From assembly GCF_013409365.1 (NCBI RefSeq), contig NZ_JACCBA010000001.1:248001-312000 (forward strand): a stretch of DNA of 64,000 nucleotides, written 5' to 3'. The notes beneath the pieces were generated by a model, which was not told where the DNA came from, did not search any database, and saw only the letters and a program-made list of their open reading frames with translations. The stretch is from Actinomadura luteofluorescens. Lineage in GTDB: Bacteria; Actinomycetota; Actinomycetes; Streptosporangiales; Streptosporangiaceae. The translations under genes were made by a program, and so were the position numbers. Below, in pieces: positions 1 to 8,012 of this stretch. Numbering within the stretch: position 1 is the stretch's first letter; each line of letters starts with the position of its first letter.

Positions 1-1
1 A

Positions 2-967
2 CTGTCGGTCCAGCTCGACGCCGACGGGGTGGTGGACGAGTTCATCGTCGACGTCCCGCGCGGCGGCCCGGACGCCCGCGCCCTCGCCGAGGCGCTGGGC
101 GCGGCGGGCGGCACCCGGACCGCCGTGCTCCCCGCCCGCCCCCGCGACCTGGTGGACGAGCCGACCCGCGCCCTCGCCCTGGCCGCCAGGCTCCGGGCCG
201 AGCCGGACGCGGTGCCCGAGATCCTCGGGGAGCTGCTGCGCGCCGACGATGCCCGGTGGGACGCCCCCGGCGGCGAGGAGCCCGACCCCCGCGACCTCCT
301 CGTCCCGGTGCGCGGGCGCCCGGTCCGGCTCCGGCGCGCCGGGCTGCCCTTCACGGCGACGGAGGCGGCGCGGGCGGACGCGCTGGTGCGGGCCGCGCTC
401 CCGGCGGTGCCGCGCCCGTCGGCGTCCCGGCGGATCGCGCTGCGCGACGGCACGCAGGTGGTCGTCCGGCCGGTCGAGCCGGGCGACGGGGACGCCGTGC
501 GGGCGCTGCACGAGCGCTGCTCGCTGGACAGCCGCCGGATGCGCTACTTCAGCCCCAAGCCGTACCCGCCGCGCCGGTCGTTCGAGGGGTTCTGCGATCC
601 CTCGCGGGGCCTGACGCTGGTCGCCGAGGGCCCGGACGGGTCGCTGCTGGCCCTGGCGCACCTGGTCCTCGTCCGCGATCCGGGCGCCGCGGAGGTCGCG
701 TTCCTGGTCGAGGACGCCTGGCAGGGCCGAGGGCTCGGCCGCGGCCTCGCCGAGCTGCTGCTCGCGCTGGCCCGGGACCGCGGCCTGGTGGAGGTGCGCG
801 CGACCGCCCTGAGCGAGAACGCCCGGATGCGGCGGCTGCTGACCTCGCTCGGCGGCCGGACGCGGCGCACCGACGACACCGCGATCGTGGAGATCAGGCT
901 GCGGCTGGACGGCCGTCCCGCCGAGCCGGGGGCGCTGGCAGGATGGGCGGGTGAGCGGCGTATATGA
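2..967 (+). CDS. GNAT family N-acetyltransferase (5' end outside window)
   Basis: The reading frame is open from base 2, so the true start lies upstream; a GTG at 29 is internal to this frame and probably not the start. The first roughly 100 residues look like an ACT-type regulatory segment (LSVQLDADGVV at the edge), followed by a linker. The C-terminal 170 residues are a GNAT fold: the acetyl-CoA pyrophosphate-binding motif QGRGLGRG sits after VEDAW, as in motif A. An ACT-like plus GNAT layout is common in actinobacterial proteins annotated only as GNAT acetyltransferase. Substrate unknown. It overlaps the next gene by 17 bases, so the two are probably co-translated. Confidence 0.8.
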   Translation: MSVQLDADGVVDEFIVDVPRGGPDARALAEALGAAGGTRTAVLPARPRDLVDEPTRALALAARLRAEPDAVPEILGELLRADDARWDAPGGEEPDPRDLLVPVRGRPVRLRRAGLPFTATEAARADALVRAALPAVPRPSASRRIALRDGTQVVVRPVEPGDGDAVRALHERCSLDSRRMRYFSPKPYPPRRSFEGFCDPSRGLTLVAEGPDGSLLALAHLVLVRDPGAAEVAFLVEDAWQGRGLGRGLAELLLALARDRGLVEVRATALSENARMRRLLTSLGGRTRRTDDTAIVEIRLRLDGRPAEPGALAGWAGERRI

Positions 968-1736
968 CGACCCCTGGGCCTACGAGCTGGCGTGCTCGTT
1001 CCGCGACGTGCCGGCCGAGGTGGACGTGCTGCTCGCGTGGTGCGCCGAGCAGGGCCTCGCCCCCGGCACGGTGCTGGAGCTGGCCGCCGGGCCCGCCGAG
1101 CACGCCCGCGAGTTCGCCCGCCGCGGGCGAGCGGCGACGGCCCTCGACCTGAACCCGCGCATGTGCGCCTACGCGGCCCGCGAGGCCGGACGCGCCGGCG
1201 TCGCCCTGGAGGTCGTCGAGGGCGACATGACGCGGTTCGCGCTGGGCCGCCGGTTCGACCTCGTCGCGACCATGCTGGACTCCACGTCCCACCTCATGAC
1301 GCTGGACGCGTTCGTCGCGCACCTGCGGTGCGCCGCCGCGCACCTGTCCCCCGGCGGCCTCTACGTCATCGAGATGTCGCATCCGCGGGACCGGCTGGGC
1401 GACGATCCGAGCGTCAGCACCGGCTGGACGGTCGAGCGGGACGGCGTCCGCGCGAGCGTGCGCTGGGGCGAGCCGTCCGACCGGCTCGACCCGGTCACCC
1501 AGATCGCCGACGACCGCGTCACGATGACCATCACCGGTGAGGGCGGGGAGCCGCGCGTCGTCCGCGACGTCGTGCCCTACCGGTTCTGGACGGCCACCGA
1601 ACTGGACGCCGCGGTCCGCCTCGCGGGCGGGCTGGAGGCGGTCGCGCAGTACGGCGACTTCGGGGCCGGCGAGGACGCGGTGTCCCTCGCCGACCCCGGG
1701 GCCTGGCGCATGATCACGCTGCTGCGCCCGTGCTGA
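951..1736 (+). CDS. Class I SAM-dependent methyltransferase
   Basis: A 261-residue soluble protein. The glycine-rich SAM-binding loop reads VLELAAGPAEHA, with the acidic strand-2 end at ALDLNPRM and a motif II-like region at DLVATMLDSTSH; this is the usual class I Rossmann methyltransferase order. The GTG start lies inside the 3' end of the acetyltransferase gene, which indicates translational coupling. Nothing identifies the substrate; small-molecule O- or N-methylation is the family default. It converges on glyA with only 31 bases between the stop codons. Confidence 0.8.
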   Translation: MSGVYDDPWAYELACSFRDVPAEVDVLLAWCAEQGLAPGTVLELAAGPAEHAREFARRGRAATALDLNPRMCAYAAREAGRAGVALEVVEGDMTRFALGRRFDLVATMLDSTSHLMTLDAFVAHLRCAAAHLSPGGLYVIEMSHPRDRLGDDPSVSTGWTVERDGVRASVRWGEPSDRLDPVTQIADDRVTMTITGEGGEPRVVRDVVPYRFWTATELDAAVRLAGGLEAVAQYGDFGAGEDAVSLADPGAWRMITLLRPC

Positions 1737-1767
1737 GCGCCCGGCCGCCGAGCATCCGGGACGGGCC

Positions 1768-3039
1768 TCAGGGCTCGGAACGCCAGCCGGGCATCGGGTA
1801 GGAGGCGAGCAGGTCGCGGACCTCCCCGGCGACCCGGTCCAGGACCGCCTCGTCCTGCTTGGCGGCGGCCTGCACCACCTCGTCGATCCACGCCGCGAGC
1901 CGCGGCATGTGCTCCTCGCCGATCCCCCGGGTGGTGATCGCGGCGGTGCCGAGCCGCAGCCCGGACGGGTCGAACGGCTTGCGCGGGTCGAACGGGACGG
2001 CGTTGTAGTTCAGCTCGATGCCGGCGCGGTCGAGGGCCTGCGCGGCGGGCTTGCCCGCGACCCCCTTGGCGGTCAGGTCGATGAGGATGAGGTGGTTGTC
2101 GGTGCCGCCGGAGATCAGGTCGTAGCCGCGGTCCAGCAGCGCGGCGGCCAGCACCTTGGCGTTCGCGACGACCTGCCGCGCGTACCCGGCGAAGTCCGGC
2201 CCCGCCGCCTCCTTCAGCGCGACGGCGATCGCGGCCGTCGTGTGGTTGTGCGGCCCGCCCTGGAGGCCGGGGAAGACGGCCTTGTCGACCGCCTTCGCGT
2301 GCTCGGCCGTCGACAGGATCATCGCGCCGCGGGGGCCGCGCAGCGTCTTGTGCGTGGTGGTGGTGACGACGTCGGCGTGCCCCACCGGGGACGGGTGCGC
2401 GCCGCCGGCGACCAGGCCCGCGATGTGCGCGATGTCGGCGGCCAGGACGGCGCCGGTCTCCCGCGCGATCTCGGCGAAGGCCGGGAAGTCGATCGTCCGG
2501 GGGACCGCGGTGCCGCCGCACCAGATCAGCTTCGGCCGCTCCTTGAGGGCGAGGTCGCGGACCTGGTCCATGTCGACCCGGCCGGTGTCGGCGCGCACGT
2601 CGTAGCGGACGGGCCGGAACCACTTGCCGGTGGCCGACACCGACCAGCCGTGCGTCAGGTGGCCGCCCATCGGCAGCGACAGGCCCATGACCGGGTCGCC
2701 GGGCTCCAGGAAGGCCATGTAGACGGCGAGGTTGGCGGGCGAGCCGGAGTAGGGCTGGACGTTGGCGTGCTCGGCGCCGAACACGCCCTTCGCCCGCTCG
2801 ATCGCGAGCAGCTCGATGGGGTCGACGTTCTGCTGGCCCTCGTAGTAGCGCCTGCCCGCGTAGCCCTCGGAGTACTTGTTGGTCAGGACCGTGCCGGCGG
2901 CCTCCAGCACCGCCTCCGAGACGTAGTTCTCCGAGGCGATCAACCGGATCTTCTCGTACTGGCGGCGGGCCTCGGCCTCCACCAGCGCGGCGATCTCGGG
3001 GTCCCGGCCCCGCAGATGGGGTACGGCCGGTTCGTGCAT
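1768..3039 (-). CDS. glyA: Serine hydroxymethyltransferase
   Basis: PLP enzyme of 423 residues that interconverts serine plus tetrahydrofolate with glycine plus 5,10-methylene-THF in the cytoplasm. Visible family signatures are the N-terminal RLIASENYVS, the NKYSEGY/GRRYYEGQ segment, and the PLP lysine in TTTTHKTLRG at about residue 231. Two ATG codons stand in tandem; the second (3039) is preferred because GGAGG at 3046-3050 then lies six bases upstream, while the first leaves only three. A ZTP riboswitch and a strong hairpin precede it, linking expression to folate/purine status. Confidence 0.97.
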   Translation of the reverse strand: MHEPAVPHLRGRDPEIAALVEAEARRQYEKIRLIASENYVSEAVLEAAGTVLTNKYSEGYAGRRYYEGQQNVDPIELLAIERAKGVFGAEHANVQPYSGSPANLAVYMAFLEPGDPVMGLSLPMGGHLTHGWSVSATGKWFRPVRYDVRADTGRVDMDQVRDLALKERPKLIWCGGTAVPRTIDFPAFAEIARETGAVLAADIAHIAGLVAGGAHPSPVGHADVVTTTTHKTLRGPRGAMILSTAEHAKAVDKAVFPGLQGGPHNHTTAAIAVALKEAAGPDFAGYARQVVANAKVLAAALLDRGYDLISGGTDNHLILIDLTAKGVAGKPAAQALDRAGIELNYNAVPFDPRKPFDPSGLRLGTAAITTRGIGEEHMPRLAAWIDEVVQAAAKQDEAVLDRVAGEVRDLLASYPMPGWRSEP

Positions 3040-3060
3040 CATGAGCCTCCGCGCTGCTCG

Positions 3061-3085
3061 CGCCAGGGCTTCGGGCGCCCCGGCG
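3061..3085 (-). promoter_or_regulatory. Hairpin between ZTP aptamer and glyA start (possible expression platform)
   Basis: CGCCGGGGC (3085-3077) pairs with GCCCTGGCG (3069-3061) as nine consecutive pairs (one G-U) around a seven-base loop. It sits between the aptamer and the glyA ribosome binding site at 3046-3050. No U-tract follows, so translational control or a Rho-linked mechanism is more likely than intrinsic termination. The pairing is visible; the role is inferred. Confidence 0.45.
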
Positions 3086-3097
3086 AAGGGGACCCGT

Positions 3098-3176
3098 ACA
3101 CCCAGGCGCGCGGTGTGCGGACTACTTTCGCTCCCCGGTGGTCGTCTCCACCTTGACTGCGCCAGTCGCGTGGGCG
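3098..3176 (-). promoter_or_regulatory. ZTP (pfl) riboswitch aptamer upstream of glyA
   Basis: Read on the minus strand the segment shows the pfl/ZTP core in order: GCGACUGGCG, a GGUGG/CCACC hairpin (with loop AGACGA), CCGGGGAGCG, a short linker, then GCGCGCCUGGGUG. The GGCGC and GCGCC elements give the expected pseudoknot. ZTP riboswitches sense the purine intermediate ZMP/ZTP, which accumulates when 10-formyl-THF is short, and commonly control one-carbon genes including glyA. P1 looks short here (CGC/GCG). The stop codon of the upstream EamA gene (3122-3124) falls inside the aptamer linker. Confidence 0.85.
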
Positions 3177-4099
3177 CCATCATACCGGGCCGCACCGCGC
3201 CGTCGCGGCGCGGGCGCCGGGACCGAGACCAGGAAGAGCCCGCCCATCAGCAGCAGCGACCCCGCCGCGACCGGCGCCGACATCCGCTCGCCGAGGACGG
3301 CCACGGCCAGGCCGGTGGCGACGAGCGGCTCGGCGAGGCTGAGCGTCCCGGCGGTCGCGGCCGCCACCCGGCCGAGGCCGGTGACGAAGAACATGTAGGC
3401 GGCGGCGGTCGCGGCGATCCCCAGCCAGGCGACCAGGGCCGCCGAGCGCGGCGCGGCCAGGGCCGGCAGTTCTGGCAGCGTCCAGGGCAGCAGGGCCGCT
3501 CCCCCGGCCAGCAGCGTCACCGCCACCGCCCCGGCCATCCCGGCCCCGCTCGTCCCGGAGCCGAGGCCCGTCAGGACCTTGGCCGACACCGTGTAGACGC
3601 CGAAACACGTGCCGCCGACCAGGCTCAGCGCGATCCCGGCCGGATCGGCCTGGACGGCCTCGCCCGGCACCATCAGCAGCGCCACGCCGCCGACCGCGCA
3701 GGCCGTCCCGGCCCACCAGCGGCGGCCGAGCCGGGCGCCCAGGACGAGCCGCTCGCAGAGGCCGGTCGAGACGGGCGCGAGGCCGAACACGACGGCGGTC
3801 GCGACGGCCGCGCCCGTCCGGTCGACCGCGCTGAAGAACGAAGCCTGGAAGGTGCCGGTCGCGGCCGACGCCGCCACGAGCGGCGGCCAGGTCCGCCGGG
3901 TCAGCGCCAGGAACGCGCGGCGGTCCGCCATGAGCACGACGACGGCGAGGACGAGCCCGCCCGAGAGGATCCGGGCGCCGCCGACCGCGACCGGGCTCGC
4001 GGACGGCCCGGCCAGCACCTGCGCCGGCCCGACCGTCCCCCAGAGCACACCGGCGGCGAGCACCAGCAGCGCACCGGACGAGTTGTTCCATCGGTCCAT
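3122..4099 (-). CDS. EamA/DMT family transporter
   Basis: A 325-residue polytopic membrane protein with about ten hydrophobic segments in two homologous halves, typical of the drug/metabolite transporter superfamily (EamA). The N-terminal LAAGVLWGTVGP and the mid-protein VGGTCFGVYTVSAKVL segments are the repeated first-helix signatures. Members export amino acids or other metabolites; substrate not determined. The adjacent Lrp/AsnC gene suggests amino-acid-responsive control. Its C-terminal codons (about TGAVKVETTTGERK) are also the first half of the glyA ZTP aptamer, which is unusual. A TAGCTT hexamer seven bases before the ATG (4107-4112) suggests a leaderless mRNA. Confidence 0.88.
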   Translation of the reverse strand: MDRWNNSSGALLVLAAGVLWGTVGPAQVLAGPSASPVAVGGARILSGGLVLAVVVLMADRRAFLALTRRTWPPLVAASAATGTFQASFFSAVDRTGAAVATAVVFGLAPVSTGLCERLVLGARLGRRWWAGTACAVGGVALLMVPGEAVQADPAGIALSLVGGTCFGVYTVSAKVLTGLGSGTSGAGMAGAVAVTLLAGGAALLPWTLPELPALAAPRSAALVAWLGIAATAAAYMFFVTGLGRVAAATAGTLSLAEPLVATGLAVAVLGERMSAPVAAGSLLLMGGLFLVSVPAPAPRRRGAARYDGAHATGAVKVETTTGERK

Positions 4100-4106
4100 G
4101 CCGCCG

Positions 4107-4178
4107 AAGCTAGGCGAACATACGGCTCATGACGGCCTGGGCCGTCATTTGTTCGCCCTGGTCAGTCAGTGCCGTCAT
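4107..4178. promoter_or_regulatory. Double palindrome and GCCGTCAT repeats at the EamA promoter
   Basis: Inner arms ATGACGGCC (4129-4137) and GGCCGTCAT (4140-4148) are perfect with a two-base spacer. Outer arms GGCGAACA (4113-4120) and TGTTCGCC (4150-4157) are also perfect. A further GCCGTCAT lies at 4171-4178, 30 bp from the first, about three helical turns. The outer arm abuts the putative -10 of the EamA gene, so a bound protein would cover its promoter. The neighbouring Lrp/AsnC protein is the obvious candidate binder (inference). Confidence 0.6.
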
Positions 4179-4209
4179 TCCTTCGAAACAGGCAGGGAAC
4201 TCCAGCCCG

Positions 4210-4701
4210 TCAGCTGTAGGGCGTTCGGCCTCCGGACCGGTGAGCCGACGGAAGTTCGGACTGCTCCACCGGCTGCACGTAGTCGTACACGACGATGGTG
4301 CGGACGTCCACGTACTCCTTGCGGCGCGCCAGCCGGTCGAGCACGAAGTCGCGGAGGTAGGCGGTGCTCGGCACGGCCACGTGGACGAGGAGGTCCTCGT
4401 TCCCGGTCACCACGAAGACCCCGATCGTCTCGGGCATCGAGGCCATGCTGTCGCGGGCGGACTCGATCGCCTCGCGCGACTGCGGCCGGATCCTGATCGA
4501 GATCAGCGCCTGCACGCCGCGGCCCAGCCGCTCCAGGTCGGCCGCCGCGTGGAACCCGGTGATGACGCCCCGCGAGCGCAGCGCCCGCGTCCGCTCCAGG
4601 GCCGTGGACGGCGCGATCCCGACCGCCTCCGCCAGTTCGCGGTTGGTCTGCCGCCCGTCCCGCTGCAGGCGCCGCAGGATCGCCTGGTCGACCGCGTCCA
4701 T
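4210..4701 (-). CDS. Lrp/AsnC family transcriptional regulator
   Basis: A 163-residue regulator. The N-terminal winged HTH begins MDAVDQAILRRLQ and contains TNRELAEAVGIAPSTALERT as recognition region (about residues 19-38). The C-terminal half is the RAM ligand-binding domain. Such proteins respond to amino acids and bind as octamers or dimers of dimers to phased palindromes. The ATG is preceded by GGGAGGA at good spacing. It lies directly upstream of the EamA exporter on the same strand, and the phased palindromes lie between the two. Confidence 0.9.
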   Translation of the reverse strand: MDAVDQAILRRLQRDGRQTNRELAEAVGIAPSTALERTRALRSRGVITGFHAAADLERLGRGVQALISIRIRPQSREAIESARDSMASMPETIGVFVVTGNEDLLVHVAVPSTAYLRDFVLDRLARRKEYVDVRTIVVYDYVQPVEQSELPSAHRSGGRTPYS

Positions 4702-4778
4702 GTGGTTCCTCCCGAACTGCCCGGCGGACGCCGAACTCCCGCGCGGGAAGCGCGCCCGGACGTCCCGTTCCCCGAAGA

Positions 4779-6020
4779 TTATTCGCCCCGGGCCGTGCCC
4801 GCCACCGAGCCCGCCATCATGCCCGGACCCCTGCCGGCCGTGCCCGCGGCGGCCAGGAGCGCGCAGGCGCCGACCCCGGTGAGGGCCCACGCCGCGCCCG
4901 CCGGGCCGAGGTCGAAGAGGCGGCCGATCACCAGGTCGCCCGCGAAGGAGAACATGCCGGCGCAGAACGCCAGGACGCCGTAGTACGACCCGAAGCGCTC
5001 CGGCGGGGCGCGCCGCGCGGTGCGCTGGAAGACCGACGGCTGCACGAGGCCGTTGGCGGCCCCGTTGAGGACGGCCGCGACCATCAGCGGGCCCTGCTGC
5101 GTTCCGTCCAGCGCCGCCAGGACGAAGAACCCCGCCGCGGCGCACAGCAGCCCCGCCCGCAGCACCCACGGCCGCTCGCCGCGGCACCGGACGGCGACGA
5201 ACGGCTGGACCGCCGCCGCGACCATGGCCAGCAGCGAGAAGCACAGCGTCGCCACCGCGGGCCTGAAGCCGAGGAGGGGCACCGCCGTCATGATGTGGGT
5301 GGCGAGGAGCGTCGTGGGCGCGGTCAGCAGCGCGAAGTACAGGAACACCCGGTCGCCGAGGACCGCGCGCACGCCCGCGAGGACGTCGCGCGGGCGCGCG
5401 GGCGCCTTCTTCTCGCCGGACCGGGGCACGAACAGGAACAGGAAGCCGGCGACCACCCACAGAGCCGCGGCCGTCCCCGTCAGGAGCGCGAACCCGGACC
5501 CCGTGCCCAGTAGGAGAAGCCCCATCGGCGGGCCCGCGACCGTCGCCAGGTGCTGGGCGGCGACGTAGGCGGCGAATCCCCCGGACCTGGCGGCGGGGCC
5601 GACGGACGCCAGCAGGCTGTGGCCCGCGGGATTGTAGAGCGCGCCGCCGACCGCGAGGGCGACGGCGGCGCCGAGCAGCGCCCCCACGCTCCCGGCGGAC
5701 CCGAGCATGACGAACCCCACCGCGCGGACGGCGCAGGAGATCACGCCGGTCCGCCGCGCGCCGAGCAGGTCGGTGACCGCCCCCACCGGCAGGAGCAGCG
5801 CGAACTGCAGGCCCACCCGCACGCCGAGGACCAGCCCGACCGTGCCGGCCAGCAGCCCGAGGTCGTGCCGGAGGTGGGCGACGAGGTGCGCCATCACCGC
5901 GAAGAAGCCGAGGCTGGCGGCGAGCTGGATCGCCACCACCGGCACGATCACCCGGCGGCCGGACGGGTCCGCGGGAGGCGCGGGCGGCGAGACGGCGGGC
6001 GCGCGAACGGAGACGGTCAC
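4779..6020 (-). CDS. MFS transporter
   Basis: A 413-residue membrane protein with about twelve hydrophobic segments and a central basic loop (RSGEKKAPARPRD). MFS-like motif A remnants appear after helix 2 (GAVTDLLGARRTG). The GTG start overlaps the beta-lactamase stop as GTGA, so translation is coupled to the beta-lactamase gene. The substrate cannot be read from sequence; the coupling suggests a role in drug efflux or cell-wall metabolite handling (inference). Confidence 0.87.
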   Translation of the reverse strand: MTVSVRAPAVSPPAPPADPSGRRVIVPVVAIQLAASLGFFAVMAHLVAHLRHDLGLLAGTVGLVLGVRVGLQFALLLPVGAVTDLLGARRTGVISCAVRAVGFVMLGSAGSVGALLGAAVALAVGGALYNPAGHSLLASVGPAARSGGFAAYVAAQHLATVAGPPMGLLLLGTGSGFALLTGTAAALWVVAGFLFLFVPRSGEKKAPARPRDVLAGVRAVLGDRVFLYFALLTAPTTLLATHIMTAVPLLGFRPAVATLCFSLLAMVAAAVQPFVAVRCRGERPWVLRAGLLCAAAGFFVLAALDGTQQGPLMVAAVLNGAANGLVQPSVFQRTARRAPPERFGSYYGVLAFCAGMFSFAGDLVIGRLFDLGPAGAAWALTGVGACALLAAAGTAGRGPGMMAGSVAGTARGE

Positions 6021-6949
6021 AGCCCTGCCCGGGACAGGCCGGAGACGACCAGCGCCGTGGCCTCCGCGATCAGGACGTTCTTGGGCGGGGTGTCGTATCC
6101 CGGGCGGTCGGTCATGACGGCGACCATGAGCGGAGCCCCGCGGGGAGGCCACACGACGGCGATGTCGTTGGCCCTGCCGTAGTCGCCGGTCCCCGTCTTG
6201 CTCGCCGTCCTCCACCCCCGGGGAAGCCCCGCCCTGATGCGTTCGGCTCCGACGGCGGTGGCGCCGCGTTCGAGCCAGCCGCGGACCAGGGCGCGCTTGC
6301 CGGGCTCCAGCGCGTCGCCGAGAACGATCGCGCGGTAGTCGGCGGCGATCGCCCGGGGGGTGGTGGTGTCCCGCGGGTCGCCCGGGCGGACCCGGTTCAG
6401 CTCGGGCTCGTAGTCGTCCAGGCGGCTGACGGTGTCGCCGAGCCCCCGCAGGTAGGCGGTCAGCCGCGCCGGGCCGCCGACGTCGCGCACCAGCAGGTTG
6501 CCCGCCGTGCCGTCGCTGTGGCGGATGGCGGCGTCGCACAGCTCCCGGATGGTCATCCCGGTGGCGATCCTGTCCTTGGTGATCGGGGAGATGGAGTTCA
6601 CGTCGGCCCGGGTGAAGGTGACGCGGTCGTCGAGGTGGCCGAGCGGACCGCCGTGCAGCACCGCGGCCGCGGCGAGCGCCTTGAAGGTGGAGCAGAAAGC
6701 GAAGCGCTCGTCGGCGCGGTAGGCAACCTCGGCTCCGGTCCGGGTCGCCAGCGCGTACACGCCGAGCCGGGCCCCGTGCCTGCGTTCGAGCGCCGCGAAC
6801 CGCGACACGTCCGGCGACGCGGCCGAGGGCCGGGCGGACGGCGACGCCGCGGGGGACGGGCGCTCCTTATCGCCGCATCCCGCCAGCGGCAGGAGGGCCG
6901 CGGCGGCCAGCAGTGCCCGCCGGGAGGAGCCGGACTGCTCAGACGGCAT
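6017..6949 (-). CDS. Class A beta-lactamase, Tat-type lipoprotein
   Basis: A 310-residue serine beta-lactamase. The N-terminus carries SRRALLA (Tat-like) and a lipobox PLAGC with the lipidated Cys at 25, so the enzyme should be anchored outside the membrane. Catalytic motifs are complete: S87-T-F-K90, S145-D-G, E181-P-E-L-N185 and K251-T-G. The SDN position is SDG, as in mycobacterial BlaC, where glycine is linked to lower clavulanate susceptibility. I chose the ATG at 6949, since an ATG 21 codons upstream would bury the signal peptide. The stop overlaps the MFS transporter start. Confidence 0.93.
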   Translation of the reverse strand: MPSEQSGSSRRALLAAAALLPLAGCGDKERPSPAASPSARPSAASPDVSRFAALERRHGARLGVYALATRTGAEVAYRADERFAFCSTFKALAAAAVLHGGPLGHLDDRVTFTRADVNSISPITKDRIATGMTIRELCDAAIRHSDGTAGNLLVRDVGGPARLTAYLRGLGDTVSRLDDYEPELNRVRPGDPRDTTTPRAIAADYRAIVLGDALEPGKRALVRGWLERGATAVGAERIRAGLPRGWRTASKTGTGDYGRANDIAVVWPPRGAPLMVAVMTDRPGYDTPPKNVLIAEATALVVSGLSRAGL

Positions 6950-7111
6950 GCGCGAAGAACCTGCTTTCCCGGGGCGGAGGGACGGACCCCGCCCAGCAGA
7001 CCAGAGCCGCACTCGTGACGTCCAATATGGATATCGTGCGCGCCGCCATACCCATGTGCATATCGGAGCAGTTCAGACGGGCCGCCGAGGCATCTGCGGC
7101 GGCCGGCGGCT

Positions 7112-7157
7112 CCGAGAAATGCGTGTGGCCCGCCCCCTGGTCGGGGACGGGCCACAC
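7112..7157 (-). terminator. Intrinsic terminator downstream of rbpA
   Basis: On the minus strand GTGTGGCCCG (7157-7148) pairs with CGGGCCACAC (7132-7123), with further GC pairs inward after one mismatch. The hairpin is followed by GCATTTCT. It starts about 20 bases after the rbpA stop. The remaining gap up to the beta-lactamase start contains A/T-richer sequence (around 7021-7070) that may hold its promoter. Confidence 0.65.
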
Positions 7158-7176
7158 GGTGAGGCTTCGGCGGGCG

Positions 7177-7548
7177 TCAGCGGGCCGCGGCCTCCATGGC
7201 CTGCTTGACGGCGGCGCGCTTCTGCCGGAGCTTGGCGAGCGCCTCCTCCAGGATGGCCTCGCCGTCCTCGTCGCTGCGCCGCTCCTTCACGTACGCGAGG
7301 TGGGTCTTGTAGGGCTCCGTCTTCGGCGGGGCCGGGGGGTTCTCGGAGTCCTGGCCGGCGGGGAACCCGCAGCGCGGGCAGTCCCACGTCTCGGGGACCG
7401 CGACGTCCGTCGCGAAGCTGGGGCGGGTCTCGTGCCGGTTGGCGCAGTAGAAGGTCACCCAGACGCGGGGGGCGGCGTCGCCGCGCTCCGCCTCTCCCAT
7501 CGGACCGGCCCCGACACGGCTGCCCCGGATCGCGTTGCCACTACCCAC
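7177..7548 (-). CDS. rbpA: RNA polymerase-binding protein RbpA
   Basis: A 123-residue protein with the actinobacterial RbpA layout: the basic N-terminal tail NAIRGSRVGAGPMGE, the core domain with C-x-N and CPRCG cysteines, the basic linker around PPKTEPYKTHLAYVKERRS, and the C-terminal sigma-interaction helices (EEALAKLRQKR). RbpA binds RNA polymerase and group 1/2 sigma factors and stabilises open complexes. The GTG start has GAGGAG six bases upstream. It follows secG on the same strand, with its own terminator downstream. Confidence 0.96.
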   Translation of the reverse strand: MGSGNAIRGSRVGAGPMGEAERGDAAPRVWVTFYCANRHETRPSFATDVAVPETWDCPRCGFPAGQDSENPPAPPKTEPYKTHLAYVKERRSDEDGEAILEEALAKLRQKRAAVKQAMEAAAR

Positions 7549-7630
7549 GGAATACTCCTCGCTTGGTGTGCCGCCGCCGCCCGTGACCTTCGAGGACGGC
7601 GCGGCGCTCGCATGTGTTGGACGGGACGGC

Positions 7631-7873
7631 TCAGCCGACGCCCTTGTGCTTGAACAGCAGCCCGAGCACGACGATCGAGGCGAACCAGACCACCCCGACG
7701 CCGATGGTCAGCCGGTCGAGGTTGCGCTCGACCACCGACGACCCTCCGAGGGACGAAGAGACGCCGCCGCCGAACATGTCGGACAGGCCGCCGCCCTTGC
7801 CCTTGTGCATCAGGACGAGGACCACCATCAGCAGGCTCGTGACGATGAGCACGATGGACGTTGCGATGATCAC
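7631..7873 (-). CDS. secG: Preprotein translocase subunit SecG
   Basis: An 80-residue protein with two transmembrane segments (IVLIVTSLLMVVLVLMH and IGVGVVWFASIVVLGLLF) separated by the GGGLSDMFGGG loop typical of SecG. It is the accessory subunit of the SecYEG channel. A GTG start is used. Its place next to tpiA is the conserved actinobacterial arrangement gap-pgk-tpiA-secG. Confidence 0.95.
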   Translation of the reverse strand: MIIATSIVLIVTSLLMVVLVLMHKGKGGGLSDMFGGGVSSSLGGSSVVERNLDRLTIGVGVVWFASIVVLGLLFKHKGVG

Positions 7874-8012
7874 GTTTCTTCAGCGCCTTGTCTGTAGTTC
7901 AGGACGGAGGTCGAGCCGGACCGGGCGTTTACCCGTCAGCTACGAAGGGTACGACGAAGTCTTCGCTGGTTCGGCAAGAACCCCCGGTTCACGCGGAATT
8001 GATCAGATGTGA

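Noticed and set aside
4129..4148. Terminator for the Lrp/AsnC gene
   Set aside because: The inner palindrome has only a two-base spacer and no T tract; nested symmetry and position at the EamA -10 fit an operator better.
6939..7157. Small minus-strand frame of 72 codons between rbpA and the beta-lactamase
   Set aside because: It begins inside the rbpA terminator hairpin and lacks a ribosome site; no recognisable motif.
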